From positions 1 to 64,000 of the forward strand of contig RDXX01000012.1 in the NCBI GenBank assembly GCA_004292955.1: 64,000 nucleotides of DNA, given 5' to 3'. Both the position numbers and the translations under genes were made by a program. This DNA is from Oscillatoriales cyanobacterium. Lineage in GTDB: Bacteria; Cyanobacteriota; Cyanobacteriia; Cyanobacteriales; Microcoleaceae. The notes beneath the pieces were generated by a model. That model made no database searches, was not told the origin of the DNA, and was given only the letters and a program-made list of their open reading frames with translations. Positions 54,910 through 64,000 of the stretch are shown here, one piece after another. Numbering within the stretch: position 1 is the stretch's first letter; each line of letters starts with the position of its first letter.

Positions 54910-57453
54910 ATGCGTGCTGTGCTGATGGCTGGGGGGTCGGGAACGAGGCTCAGACCTCTGACGTGCGATTTACCTAAACCGATGGTGCCGATTCTGAATC
55001 GCCCGATCGCAGAACACATTATCAATTTGCTAAAAAGGCATAATATTACGGAAATTATTGCGACGCTGCACTACCTTCCCGATGTCATGCGCGAATATTT
55101 TACTGACGGCAGCGAGTTTGGCGTTCAAATGACCTACGCTGTGGAGGAAGACCAACCGCTGGGTACGGCTGGTTGTGTCAAAAATATTGCGGAATTGCTC
55201 GATCGAACTTTTCTGGTCATCAGCGGCGATAGCATCACAGACTTCGACTTGACAGAAGCTATCAAATTTCACCGCAGCAATAAATCCAAAGCTACGTTAA
55301 TTTTAACTCGCGTTCCCAACCCAATGGAATTCGGGGTAGTAATTACGGAAGAAAATCACCGGATCAGTCGCTTTCTGGAAAAGCCTTCTAGCAGCGAAAT
55401 TTTCTCCGATACCGTCAATACCGGCACTTACATTTTAGAACCGGAAGTATTGGACTACCTGCCGGCAAATCAAGAGTGCGACTTCTCGAAAGACTTGTTT
55501 CCGCTGCTGTTGGAAAAAAACGAGCCGATGTACGGTTACATCGCGGAGGGTTACTGGTGCGATGTGGGCCAGTTGGATGTTTACCGGGAAGCTCAGTATG
55601 ACGCATTGCGGGGAAAGGTCAAACTGGATTTGAGCTACTACGATGAAGTTCGATCGGGACTTTGGGTAGGTCAAAATACTTTTATTGACGATAGCGCGAT
55701 CGTCGAAACACCGGCGATGATCGGCAACAATTGCCGGATTGGAGCCCGAGTTAAAATCGATGCCGATACGGTCATCGGAGATAATGTCACAGTCGGGGCC
55801 GACGCCAATCTCAAACGTCCCATTGTCTGGAATGGAGCAATTATCGGCGAAGATGCTCATCTCAGGGCCTGCGTGATTTGCCGCAGTACCCGCGTAGACA
55901 GGCGCGCCCACGTCCTCGAAGGTGCTGTCGTCGGTTCAATGTCCATTGTCGGAGAAGAGGCGCAAGTCGGCCCTAGCGTGCGAGTCTGGCCGAGCAAAAA
56001 TATTGAATCCGGCGCTCTGTTGAATCAAAATTTAATTTGGGGAGAACAAGCTAAACGGAATTTGTTCGGCCAGCGGGGCGTTCAAGGACTGGCCAATGTG
56101 GATATTACCCCGGAATTTGCCGTTAAATTGGGCGCGGCTTACGGCTCAACTTTGAAACCAGGGGCTTCGGTATCGGTTTCTCGGGATCAGCGCAGTATTT
56201 CGCGGATGGTTTCGAGATCTTTGATTGCGGGTTTGATGTCGGTGGGAATTAATGTAGTCAATTTGGAATCGACGGCAATTCCGATCGCGCGCACGGTTTC
56301 GTCTACGATCTCAATTGCTGGCGGCATTCACGTTCGGATTTCGCCCGATCGCTCCGACCACATTTTAATTGAATTCTTCGATATCAAAGGTATCAATATC
56401 ACTAAAGCTGCGGAGAAAAAAATCGAGGGCGCTTATTTTAAGGAAGATTTACGCAGGGCTCTGATTCCCGAAATTGGAGATATGTCGTACTTTAACCAAG
56501 CACTCGACGTTTACAACCGGATGTTTGAGCGGCAGATGAATGTTGAGGCAATTCGCTACAGCAATTCTAAGGTGGTGATCGATTACGTTTACGCGGTTTC
56601 CGGAGCAATTCTGCCGCAAATGCTCGCCAAATTCGGCTGTGATGCGGTGGTACTCAATGCTAGTCTCAAGCAGACTTCTCTGAGCAACGGAGAACGGGAA
56701 TATTTGCTCGACCAACTCGGCCGGGTGGTAAAAGCACTCAGCGCTAATTTTGGCGTGCAGGTGTCTGCGAACGGCGAACAGCTCATTTTGGTAGACGAGT
56801 CGGGAATAGCGATTCGTGGGGAAATGCTGACGGCGCTGATGGTAAATTTGATGCTGACTTCCCATCCCAGAGGTACAGTAGTAGTACCGGTGAATGCGTC
56901 TTCTGCGGTGGAGGCGATCGCCCGCCGCTATCAAAGCAAGGTAATCCGCACTAAGGCAAACCCAAGTGCATTGATGGAAGCCTCTAACAGGAACCCGAAT
57001 GTGGTTTTGGGCGGTAGCGGCAATATGGGTTTTATTTTCCCGCAATTGCATCCGGGGTTTGACGGAATGTTCTGCATTGCTAAAGTGATAGAAATGATGA
57101 CGATTCAGGAGCGATCGCTCGGACAGATCAAAGCGGAACTTCCCCGCGTCACCCACCGCAGTTACAGCGTCCGCTGTCCTTGGACGGTAAAAGGTTCGCT
57201 CATGCGGCATTTGGTAGAAACTCATTCGCCCGATCGTTTAGAATTAATAGATGGAGTGAAGATTTTTAACTACAGCGACGACAATTGGGTATTAGTTTTG
57301 CCCGATGCTAGCGAACCCACCGTTCATATCTTCGCCAACAGCGAGGACAGAGATTGGGTATCTGAAACTTTGAAAGAGTACCGCGCCCTCGTTCACGATT
57401 TTGTGACCCAAAGCGAAGAGGCGGTTCGACAAGATAAATTTGGTAATGGGTAA
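54910..57453 (+). CDS. Mannose-1-phosphate guanylyltransferase-like nucleotidyltransferase fused to a phosphomannomutase-like domain
   Basis: 847 residues from the ATG at 54910, preceded by AGGAGG. Residues 1-235 are a nucleotidyltransferase (MRAVLMAGGSGTRLRPLTCD, PLGTAGCVKNI, ISGDSITDFDL and GYWCDVGQLDVY), 250-370 left-handed beta-helix repeats, and 380-840 a phosphohexomutase-like region. The latter lacks the catalytic TASHNP (GGIHVRISPDRSDH stands there) and the DGDGDR metal loop (VDESG), so it is probably not a working mutase. It should make a nucleotide sugar for surface polysaccharides. Confidence 0.92.
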   Translation: MRAVLMAGGSGTRLRPLTCDLPKPMVPILNRPIAEHIINLLKRHNITEIIATLHYLPDVMREYFTDGSEFGVQMTYAVEEDQPLGTAGCVKNIAELLDRTFLVISGDSITDFDLTEAIKFHRSNKSKATLILTRVPNPMEFGVVITEENHRISRFLEKPSSSEIFSDTVNTGTYILEPEVLDYLPANQECDFSKDLFPLLLEKNEPMYGYIAEGYWCDVGQLDVYREAQYDALRGKVKLDLSYYDEVRSGLWVGQNTFIDDSAIVETPAMIGNNCRIGARVKIDADTVIGDNVTVGADANLKRPIVWNGAIIGEDAHLRACVICRSTRVDRRAHVLEGAVVGSMSIVGEEAQVGPSVRVWPSKNIESGALLNQNLIWGEQAKRNLFGQRGVQGLANVDITPEFAVKLGAAYGSTLKPGASVSVSRDQRSISRMVSRSLIAGLMSVGINVVNLESTAIPIARTVSSTISIAGGIHVRISPDRSDHILIEFFDIKGINITKAAEKKIEGAYFKEDLRRALIPEIGDMSYFNQALDVYNRMFERQMNVEAIRYSNSKVVIDYVYAVSGAILPQMLAKFGCDAVVLNASLKQTSLSNGEREYLLDQLGRVVKALSANFGVQVSANGEQLILVDESGIAIRGEMLTALMVNLMLTSHPRGTVVVPVNASSAVEAIARRYQSKVIRTKANPSALMEASNRNPNVVLGGSGNMGFIFPQLHPGFDGMFCIAKVIEMMTIQERSLGQIKAELPRVTHRSYSVRCPWTVKGSLMRHLVETHSPDRLELIDGVKIFNYSDDNWVLVLPDASEPTVHIFANSEDRDWVSETLKEYRALVHDFVTQSEEAVRQDKFGNG

Positions 57454-57706
57454 TTGGGAATTGGGAATTGGGAATTGGGAATGGGTAATCGGTAATGGGT
57501 AATCGGGTATTATATTATGTCCGGTTATGCAACGATAATTCAGTTCTTAGTAAGGACTTTAGTCCTTATTAATTCATATATAAAGAGAGGACTAAAGTCC
57601 TCACTACAAACCCTCGCTTTCCCAATGACTAATTCCCTCTTTGCCCAATTCCCTCTTTGCCCAATGCCCAATTCCCAATTCCCAATTCCCAATTCCCATT
57701 TAAGTT
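57454..57706. repeat. Short-repeat-rich spacer before ssb
   Basis: GGGAATT runs (57457-57490), a GGACTTTAGTCCTT/AGGACTAAAGTCC pair (57551-57612) of the family seen at 17090, and CCCAATT runs (57659-57700). The two AATTCCC/GGGAATT runs could pair with each other. Confidence 0.75.
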
Positions 57707-58258
57707 ATGAATAGCTGCATTTTAATGGCGGAAATAATTCAACAACCGCAACTCCGTTATACTCCAGACAATCAACTTCAAATCGCTGAGATGCTGGTGC
57801 AGTTTCCAGGGTCGAGACCTGAAGATCCGCCAGAACATTTGAAGGTGATAGGATGGGGCAATTTAGCTCAAGAAATTCACGACAAATATCGCGAGGGCGA
57901 TCGCGTGATTATTGAAGGGCGGCTGGGTATGAATACGATCGACAGAGATGGTATCAAAGAAAAGCGCGCTGAACTGACAGCCCAAAGAATTTACACTCTC
58001 GGCGCCGATGCTATGAGCGCTGCACCCGCAGCTAGAACCGCCCCCGAACCCGCTCAAATTCGCGACACCGCCCCGGCTAATGTGCCGAGCAATGTGGTTC
58101 CCATGAGTTCCCGAGGCCGCAGTTCTAACAGCGCTCCAGCCCCTGCTAACCGCCCGTCTAGTTCGGATTGGAACTCGCATCAGTCTTCGGACTCCGATCG
58201 CAAGTCTGGTTCCTCTAACGAAGCTGACAATCCCGATTACGATCCGATTCCGTTTTAA
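57707..58258 (+). CDS. ssb: Single-stranded DNA-binding protein
   Basis: 183 residues. The OB-fold (NSCILMAEIIQQPQLRYT, then KVIGWGNLAQEIHDKYREGD and VIIEGRLGMNT) is followed by an Ala/Pro/Ser-rich disordered tail and an acidic tip NPDYDPIPF, the partner-binding end of SSB. It coats single-stranded DNA in replication and repair. The start is ATG 57707, as in relatives. Cyanobacteria may have more than one SSB-like protein, so whether this is the main one is open. Confidence 0.92.
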   Translation: MNSCILMAEIIQQPQLRYTPDNQLQIAEMLVQFPGSRPEDPPEHLKVIGWGNLAQEIHDKYREGDRVIIEGRLGMNTIDRDGIKEKRAELTAQRIYTLGADAMSAAPAARTAPEPAQIRDTAPANVPSNVVPMSSRGRSSNSAPAPANRPSSSDWNSHQSSDSDRKSGSSNEADNPDYDPIPF

Positions 58259-58424
58259 GAGCCGATTCCGTTTTAAGAGCCGACGGCGAATAGATCCGAC
58301 GGCGAATAGATCCGACGGCGGTTGAAACCGCGTCTACACAGGCAAAACCCGCCTCCGCGGGTTGAAAAACGGGTGGTTAAATTTACGTTATTTTCTTCAG
58401 TCTGCGGAGGCAGACTTCGTTTTT
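58259..58424. repeat. Repeat cluster after ssb
   Basis: The last 17 bases of ssb (GCCGATTCCGTTTTAAG-like) are duplicated right after the stop; GACGGCGAATAGATCC is repeated; and the hairpins AACCCGCCTCCGCGGGTT and CAGTCTGCGGAGGCAGACTT occur. No gene. Confidence 0.75.
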
Positions 58425-58545
58425 GTAGACGCGGTTTCAACCGTACGTCATCGTTTGTAGACGCGGTTTCAACCGTACGTCTTGGTTTGTAGACGCGGTT
58501 TCAACCGTACGTCATCGTTTGTAGACGCGGTTTCAACCGCCGTTT
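58425..58545. repeat. Four tandem copies of a 32-bp repeat
   Basis: GTAGACGCGGTTTCAACCGT plus ACGTCATCGTTT, beginning at 58425, 58457, 58489 and 58521. The unit contains the palindrome CGGTTTCAACCG. No spacers separate the units, so this is not a CRISPR array. It overlaps the 3' end of lipB. Confidence 0.9.
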
Positions 58546-59242
58546 GATCCGATCGCACAATTTCCCGATCCGATCGCACAATTTCCACCCCAAAAACGCG
58601 AGCAAACTCAGCAACAACGATCGCCCTAACTCGATCGACCTCAATCCCCGGAATAAACTGCTCTAAACTACCAATCGGTCGATCGGGAATCCCGCAAGGT
58701 ACAATTTGCCCAAAACCTGCCATATCCGGGCAAACATTCAAAGCAAAACCGTGCATCGTAATCCAGCGACTGACTTTAATGCCGATCGCACCCACCTTGC
58801 ACCCATCCACCCAAACCCCAGTCATTCCCGGAACCCGCGAACCCTTCAGCCCGCAAACTTCCAGCACTCCCAAAAGCACTTCCTCCAACTGCCGCAAATA
58901 CCAGTGCAAATCCTGCTGGTGGCGGCGCAAATTTAAAATAGGATAGCCCACCAACTGGCCAGGACAATGGTAAGTCACCTCCCCGCCCCGCTCAACTCGG
59001 TGCAACTCCGCATGAGTTTGGCTCGGGTCAAACTTCAGAAATTCCAACTTCGATCCCAGCCCCAAAGTATAAACCGGCGGATGTTCCAGCAAAATCAGCA
59101 CATCAGGCAAATCTGGATTGTCCCGGCGCTCTTGCACCAGTTTTTGCTGGATTTCCCAAGCTTGGGAGTAGGGTACTTGTCCCCAATCGAGGAGCAAGCA
59201 CGGTTCGGGGATCGCAGGTTGATGAATGAGAGGGGAAATCAT
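58469..59242 (-). CDS. lipB: Octanoyltransferase LipB with repeat-derived C-terminal tail
   Basis: 257 residues from the ATG at 59242. [38 protein letters not shown] (His), [20 protein letters not shown] (Lys) and [16 protein letters not shown] (catalytic Cys) define LipB, which moves octanoyl from ACP to lipoyl domains. The fold ends near [10 protein letters not shown]; after it come two copies of IVRSD and about 23 residues encoded by the 32-bp repeats. The tail is unlikely to be functional. Confidence 0.93.
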   Translation of the reverse strand: MISPLIHQPAIPEPCLLLDWGQVPYSQAWEIQQKLVQERRDNPDLPDVLILLEHPPVYTLGLGSKLEFLKFDPSQTHAELHRVERGGEVTYHCPGQLVGYPILNLRRHQQDLHWYLRQLEEVLLGVLEVCGLKGSRVPGMTGVWVDGCKVGAIGIKVSRWITMHGFALNVCPDMAGFGQIVPCGIPDRPIGSLEQFIPGIEVDRVRAIVVAEFARVFGVEIVRSDREIVRSDQTAVETASTNDDVRLKPRLQTKTYG

Positions 59243-59393
59243 GAAAAAAATCAACAGTGTTTTTACGGAATATTTACGCAGTTAAAATCAAGAATTGTCA
59301 ACATATGAAAAAAGATTTGGAAGATAAGTGTTTTCTAGAATACATAGTGCTATTGTATAAACTATACCCACGTTACAGAAGGGAGGGAGCTCT

Positions 59394-60047
59394 ATGAAGC
59401 TTGTTATCCAGGGTAAAAATATAGAAATCACCGATGCCATTCGCGAGTACGTCAATCAAAAAGTTGAAAAGGCAGTTAGCCATTTTCAAACTTTGACGAC
59501 GGAAGTGGATATCCATCTATCGGTGGCTCGTAACCCCAGGATCAATCCTAAGCAGACTGCTGAGGTGACTATCTATGCTAACGGCAGCGTGATTCGGGCT
59601 GAGGAAAGCACGGAAAGCCTGTATGCTAGCATCGATTTGGTCGCAGACAAGATAGCTCGTCAACTGCGGAAATTTAAGGAAAAACGCCACGACAACAAGA
59701 CCCAGAGTAGTGCCAAAACGGTTACGGCAGTTGAAGAACATCCTGTAGTAGCAGATTTGATTGGCGATCGAACTCCCGAACTTCCACCCGAAGTAGTACG
59801 GACAAAGTATTTTGCCATGCCTCCAATGACTGTGCAAGAAGCTTTAGAACAATTGCAGATTATCGACCACGATTTCTATATGTTTCAGAATGCAGAAACA
59901 GGCGAAATTAATGTGCTTTACGAACGCAAGAGTCAAAGCGGCTATGGAGTTATCCAGCCTCGCAATGCTAACGGCCACGGTAATAGTAAGAATGGCAAAA
60001 CCGCCCACAACGTAGCACATGAAAAATCAGGTGCTGCGAAAGGTTAG
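59394..60047 (+). CDS. lrtA: Ribosome hibernation promoting factor, long form / light-repressed protein A
   Basis: 217 residues. [20 protein letters not shown] and the basic [20 protein letters not shown] are the ribosome-binding HPF domain (1-100); [20 protein letters not shown] with [20 protein letters not shown] is the dimerising C-terminal domain of long HPF. It stores 70S ribosomes as 100S dimers in the dark or starvation. AAGGGAGGGAG precedes the start, within a rather long leader, as known for lrtA. A hairpin terminator follows. Confidence 0.94.
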   Translation: MKLVIQGKNIEITDAIREYVNQKVEKAVSHFQTLTTEVDIHLSVARNPRINPKQTAEVTIYANGSVIRAEESTESLYASIDLVADKIARQLRKFKEKRHDNKTQSSAKTVTAVEEHPVVADLIGDRTPELPPEVVRTKYFAMPPMTVQEALEQLQIIDHDFYMFQNAETGEINVLYERKSQSGYGVIQPRNANGHGNSKNGKTAHNVAHEKSGAAKG

Positions 60048-60061
60048 ATAATTGCTAATAG

Positions 60062-60095
60062 CAAAGAGAGGACTAAATTCCTCTCTTTGTCTTAC
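60062..60095 (+). terminator. Terminator of lrtA
   Basis: CAAAGAGAGGA (60062-60072) pairs perfectly with TCCTCTCTTTG (60079-60089) over a 6-nt loop, then TCTTACTCTT. It is 15 bp after the lrtA stop. Confidence 0.65.
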
Positions 60096-60151
60096 TCTTC
60101 CTCTGTGTTCTCTGCGCTCTCTGCGGTTAAATCAATCCGATCCAATCATAT

Positions 60152-60610
60152 CTAACCTTTAATACCTTCCAAAGTTTTGAGAGACTCAGCAACGTGCGCC
60201 TTAAAATCCAGCATTGAGTCAAAAATATGCTTGACAACACCTTGTTTGTCAATGACGTAAGTGACTCTACCGGGCATAATCCACATGGTAGCTGGAACCC
60301 CGTACAATTGCCGCACTTTATTGCCAGTATCGCTCAACAATGTGAAAGGTAACTGATATTTGGTAGCAAATTTTTGGTGAGACTGCTGCGAATCATCGCT
60401 AATCCCAATTACTTCTGCACCTGCGTCTTTGAAAACTTCATAACTATCACGAAAAGCGCAAGCTTCCGCAGTACATCCGGGCGTGTCATCTTTGGGGTAA
60501 AAGTAGACGATGACATTTTTTTTGCCTTTAAAATCCTTGAGACTGACTGATGAGCCAGTTTGAGATAATAAGCTAAAATCCGGTGCGATGTCTCCTACTT
60601 TGACAGTCAT
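60152..60610 (-). CDS. bcp: Peroxiredoxin, BCP/PrxQ type
   Basis: 152 residues. YFYPKDDTPGCTAEACAFRD holds the peroxidatic Cys and, five residues later, the resolving Cys typical of PrxQ; DIAPDFSLLSQTGSSVSLKD and VIDKQGVVKHIF are the other family hallmarks. It reduces hydroperoxides with electrons from thioredoxin, which links it functionally (not by operon) to the NTRC at 20512. It converges on lrtA. Confidence 0.94.
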   Translation of the reverse strand: MTVKVGDIAPDFSLLSQTGSSVSLKDFKGKKNVIVYFYPKDDTPGCTAEACAFRDSYEVFKDAGAEVIGISDDSQQSHQKFATKYQLPFTLLSDTGNKVRQLYGVPATMWIMPGRVTYVIDKQGVVKHIFDSMLDFKAHVAESLKTLEGIKG

Positions 60611-60716
60611 ATTTATTTAAGTGAGTGTTTTGTTTATTGATTATTATACGGTAGTTACGGGAAGAGGATTTTGAACCGCAGATGAGGGCGGATGAACGGA
60701 GATGAACGCAGATGGG
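60611..60716. repeat. AACCGCAGATG repeat spacer
   Basis: AACCGCAGATGAGGGCGGAT and GAACGGAGATGAACGCAGATG lie between the peroxiredoxin and the helicase-like gene; a related unit precedes the phosphatase-methyltransferase gene at 22365. Confidence 0.6.
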
Positions 60717-63700
60717 TTAATTGGCATCTTTTGATAAAATCAAGTTGAGCACGTTCAACTCGTTGGAGCTCAACAGGTACTTATCTGTGAACATCTTGGC
60801 TCGACTTTGTTCTAAACTGTAGCTTCTAAACACTATAAATGGGAAGTCTTGGTACTTGTGTCCGATCGGCATTACACTATCTACAGGATACATTTCTCGC
60901 ATATAAGCCGACAAAATATCCCGAAACTGCCTGTCTTCCGGTTCCTCCAGCCCGCTGTCAGCAAAATACTCCTGCATTTCCTCCCCGCTAACGAAAGCAA
61001 ACAGCGGTATGGCATAATAGCGATCGAACTGTTGGCTGAGTTGTTCAAAATACTGAGTTTTCTCCACATCGCTGTTCAGAAATTGCAAAAGCTCGATCGC
61101 ACCTCCTCTTATAGCCGATCGTACATTCTCCGGGTACGACTTGCTATCCCTAATTAGACGCATTTTTTGCAGCAACCCATTATCTCTACATTTCTGAATT
61201 TGTTCGCGTAGTCGCATCTGGTATTTTTCCAGCAAATTTTGATTAGCTAGAGGCACTACCAACAAACTACCACAAACATGACCAATCTCTAAATTATCAT
61301 AACTCAGCAAACCATCCAGCGGATTACACTTTTCCAAAAACTTCTTGTTAAAATCATCCCGCATTTCCAGATAGGAATCGCCCTTGTGACGAGAGTTATC
61401 AGAATTTGTCAAAACAAACTCCCCACGCCCCAAAAGCTCTTCTAGACTTGTATAAACCTCCTTTAGCAACCTATTTCCTCGGATGCTTTCGCTCTTTAGC
61501 GTTTTAATCAGAGAAGCCATCTTGTTACTAAAAGTATCTCCCACTGCGGAAACCGACTTACCACCAATCGGAATCATCACAAACTTTTCCCTACCTAAAT
61601 AACCATATCCGACAATTCGCGTCATCACCGCCGTCTTCAGAATTAGCAGTAAATTCAACAAACTCAACTTACTTTCTTGTAGGGAAAGTTCCGCATCATC
61701 AGCGTAATAAACTGCTGTATCAGACACGTAAAAAACTAACTCCTTATCTTCACCATCAAGAGTTTTCCCCTGTTTATCTTCGCCGCGCCCCCGATAAATT
61801 ACCTGTATCACTTCCATCAGATTTTTCTCAATCTGGAAGTGAGCAATATCAACTAAAATGTGCTTCGTTTTCGGAAAAGATAAGCCGCGACTTCCAGATG
61901 CAGTCATAAAGATTACTTTAGCTGTATCTTTGCACTCTTGTATTTTTGCTTTCTCCTCTTCCGAGATATTCGCATGAATTTCTAGATAATCTTCAAACTG
62001 ATTAAATTCTCGTTTTTTTTGAATTTTATCAATCAATTCTGCCAATCTTCGCTTATTTTGAATATAGACGATAATTTGTTGGACATCAGCTTTGGCTAAT
62101 CGCTGATTGATATCCTGAATTATTTCAGACTGTACTCTTTTTACTAAATTATTATCCTCCTTTAAAGACGCATCTTCATTATATTTAACAGCTTCTACAA
62201 ATACCTTATAAGTTATCTCTAAACTGCGGGCTGGATAAGAATTGGCATTAATTACCGTTGCGGCTAGCCGTTTGAATTCAAAAGGAGTAACTTGTAAAGG
62301 TTCAATTACATCCGAATTTTTAGCTAACTTTTTAAAATAGATTTTATCTGGTTCTGGGGATGTATTTTCAAGGTGTTGTTTAATCACATCAGGGTCAACA
62401 ATCGAAGCATCAGCTACAATAATTTTAGTATTAAAACCATGTTGTGGCTTATGCAACTCATGCTTTTTAACCATCTTGGCAATTCCGGCTAGAAACTCAA
62501 CGCCACCATCATCTCCTGTAATTTCATCTATCATAATGAAGATGTGTTTGATGCGCCTAGATATTTCTTGCATCTTAGTGGGAATGACTAATTTTTCTCG
62601 TTTGTTGTAAGTATCTTGAAATATCTGTTCTAAATAATCAAGGGTACTTTGTCGGTTTTCTTTCATCCTTAAAGATTGGATGGAAACCGTAGCTACAATA
62701 TTATTAGAAGTTTGACAGTTGATTAGGCTATAAATTCCATTACAAATGCTATTTAGCACTCCCATAGTTTTGAGGCTAGCTGGTTCAATTACGGTTTCAT
62801 TTTTTCTGGCAATTTGCCGCTGATAGTTTTCTTTTACTTGATTTTCTGGATTGTCTTTGATAAAATTAACCGTTTTTTGTGCAAAGTTTTCATCGCGGCT
62901 ATTCGAGTTATACTTGACTGTACGCTTTCCCGAATAACTGGCGATAATATCGGAGTTTGTGTTAATACAAAATAGCCGATTGTCGCACAACAAACCAGTA
63001 TTTTTATCCTTGAATTTCTCGATGATATCTAAGTTTACTTGCTTGCGGGGACTGACGTATAAGAATAGGAAGCCGTCGTCAATATGGCTTTTCAGAAAAT
63101 TTGCGATCGCAGTTGTTTTACCTATTCCCGGATTCCCAGTCAAAAAGATATAAGTTGCATCAGATTGAAGCGCTTTCACAATCAATTGGGCGTGAGCATT
63201 CCTCAAATGCAAACCGCGCTCAATTTGCAATTCATCTGCCAGTTTATCTGATATAATATCAATGGAATTAACAAAATTATCGATCCGTTCAGGATGACAT
63301 ATAGGTTTAGTAACATTTTTGTCTATTGCTAACACAGAATCGACAAACTTTCGCCCTTCTTGGAAACTGCGAGACGCATTGAGTTCGATTACACCTAAAA
63401 CTTCGGTGCGAGAATCACTAATTTCTTTGTTGGTAACTTCTTTTTTGTAAATTTCGGCGCAAGTTGTTAACAACTGAAGTTTGTCCTGGCGTAGGGAAAT
63501 TGTGCTAATATTGCGATCGCCATAACCCACCACATTAAACAAAACCTCAGCATCTTGTCCCAGGATACCTGTTTGTTGCAGAAATCCATAGAAGCTGTGA
63601 GCATAGCTACCAGCTTGAATTAACTTAGTGCTTTCCTTATCCTTATACTTAAAAGCTGTGAAATAGCCTTTCAAATCCTCCGAGAAATCAACACCCAAAG

Positions 63701-63998
63701 TGCTAGTATCCATCCGCAGATTAGAAAACACACTTTTGGAGCGTAAATAGCTAATTTCTCTGAGCAAATACTTCCGAATCACCTCTATTTCATTGATATC
63801 CTCCGGTTTGGGAGCGAGAGTCGGAGAAAACACAGACAAATCAACGCAGAGAATTCTAAAATCATTCCCATATTGTAACAGCATCAGCGTATCAGCCTGC
63901 AAAAACTCGCCTTTTTTCGAGTAACGGCGGATGTACGAGTTAATCTGATCATCTAATAAACTAATTCTGGCAGTTGTCAACTGAGATAATAGCTGTTT
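60717..63998 (-). CDS. Large helicase-like P-loop protein, start possibly outside the window
   Basis: At least 1087 residues. TYIFLTGNPGIGKTTAIANF is a Walker A (about 280), HIFIMIDEITGDDGG a Walker B, VIFMTASGSRGLSFPKTKHI and LMEVIQVIYRGRGEDKQGKT correspond to motifs V-VI of SF2 helicases (Q-x2-YRGRG). Residues 1-250 and about 820-1087 resemble no domain I know. A TTG at 63980 could start it, but no ribosome binding site is seen and the frame stays open to the window edge without a stop, so the gene probably begins further out. Gene size and architecture recall defence-island helicases, but no partner is visible. The function is unknown. Confidence 0.8.
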   Translation of the reverse strand, partial: KQLLSQLTTARISLLDDQINSYIRRYSKKGEFLQADTLMLLQYGNDFRILCVDLSVFSPTLAPKPEDINEIEVIRKYLLREISYLRSKSVFSNLRMDTSTLGVDFSEDLKGYFTAFKYKDKESTKLIQAGSYAHSFYGFLQQTGILGQDAEVLFNVVGYGDRNISTISLRQDKLQLLTTCAEIYKKEVTNKEISDSRTEVLGVIELNASRSFQEGRKFVDSVLAIDKNVTKPICHPERIDNFVNSIDIISDKLADELQIERGLHLRNAHAQLIVKALQSDATYIFLTGNPGIGKTTAIANFLKSHIDDGFLFLYVSPRKQVNLDIIEKFKDKNTGLLCDNRLFCINTNSDIIASYSGKRTVKYNSNSRDENFAQKTVNFIKDNPENQVKENYQRQIARKNETVIEPASLKTMGVLNSICNGIYSLINCQTSNNIVATVSIQSLRMKENRQSTLDYLEQIFQDTYNKREKLVIPTKMQEISRRIKHIFIMIDEITGDDGGVEFLAGIAKMVKKHELHKPQHGFNTKIIVADASIVDPDVIKQHLENTSPEPDKIYFKKLAKNSDVIEPLQVTPFEFKRLAATVINANSYPARSLEITYKVFVEAVKYNEDASLKEDNNLVKRVQSEIIQDINQRLAKADVQQIIVYIQNKRRLAELIDKIQKKREFNQFEDYLEIHANISEEEKAKIQECKDTAKVIFMTASGSRGLSFPKTKHILVDIAHFQIEKNLMEVIQVIYRGRGEDKQGKTLDGEDKELVFYVSDTAVYYADDAELSLQESKLSLLNLLLILKTAVMTRIVGYGYLGREKFVMIPIGGKSVSAVGDTFSNKMASLIKTLKSESIRGNRLLKEVYTSLEELLGRGEFVLTNSDNSRHKGDSYLEMRDDFNKKFLEKCNPLDGLLSYDNLEIGHVCGSLLVVPLANQNLLEKYQMRLREQIQKCRDNGLLQKMRLIRDSKSYPENVRSAIRGGAIELLQFLNSDVEKTQYFEQLSQQFDRYYAIPLFAFVSGEEMQEYFADSGLEEPEDRQFRDILSAYMREMYPVDSVMPIGHKYQDFPFIVFRSYSLEQSRAKMFTDKYLLSSNELNVLNLILSKDAN

Positions 63999-64000
63999 AA

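Noticed and set aside
56449-57225. Minus-strand frame of 258 codons opposite the nucleotidyltransferase fusion
   Set aside because: It is complementary to conserved mutase-like coding sequence; His/Arg-rich shadow without recognised domains.
58425-58545. Regular 32-bp repeats as a CRISPR array
   Set aside because: The units are contiguous and identical over nearly their full length; there are no unique spacers and no cas genes nearby.

Overview
The window comes from the chromosome of a filamentous cyanobacterium, most likely Oscillatoriales (Microcoleus/Oscillatoria-like; this placement is inference). The evidence is the RpoC2-type RNA polymerase subunit, a one-helix Hlip, the thioredoxin reductase-thioredoxin fusion NTRC, LrtA, the principal sigma factor of cyanobacterial type, very many GCGATCGC/CGATCG (HIP1-type) sites and heptameric short tandem repeats between genes. 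No rRNA, tRNA, phage or CRISPR array was recognised.

Layout. 0-12 kb: 3' end of rpoC2, a TnpB element, a lone receiver-domain regulator, an IscB element abutting a GyrA/ParC-type topoisomerase gene, a sugar-type ABC ATPase, an Hlip and the principal sigma factor. 12-14 kb: a 1.9 kb gene-free but structured region upstream of the sigma gene. 14-25 kb: a methyltransferase-TPR-O-GlcNAc-transferase-like protein, an oligopeptide-type permease, a glycosyltransferase, methyltransferases, NTRC, a phosphatase-methyltransferase fusion and a GGDEF protein. 25-29 kb: DUF427, and a GH25 lysozyme gene cut by a TnpB element whose two halves can still be joined in frame. 29-39 kb: a cation/proton antiporter, then a decaying CHAT / DUF928 / CHASE2 kinase / response-regulator cluster invaded by a second IscB element, a MITE-like repeat and a small-protein/HNH cassette. 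39-47 kb: a zinc-homeostasis island: three Zur-box-like palindromes, an aspartate-type HemB, FolE, a His-rich COG0523 GTPase, a second degenerate COG0523-like protein translationally coupled to a metallophosphoesterase, a further metallophosphoesterase that has lost its metal ligands, a Crp-type regulator and a flavoprotein. 47-60 kb: methyltransferases, an esterase, a Nudix protein, a TonB-like protein, a third TnpB element, a nucleotidyltransferase-phosphomannomutase-like fusion, SSB, LipB, LrtA and PrxQ/BCP. 60.7 kb to the end: a large helicase-like P-loop protein whose reading frame stays open at the window edge.

The strongest themes are (i) five RNA-guided-nuclease transposon units (three solo TnpB, two IscB) in 64 kb, with recognisable ends and candidate guide RNAs, (ii) the Zur-type zinc island, and (iii) repeats that have entered or extended coding sequences (ABC ATPase, LipB, a vMAP-like HTH protein). 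All family calls were made by reading the sequence; no database search was run.
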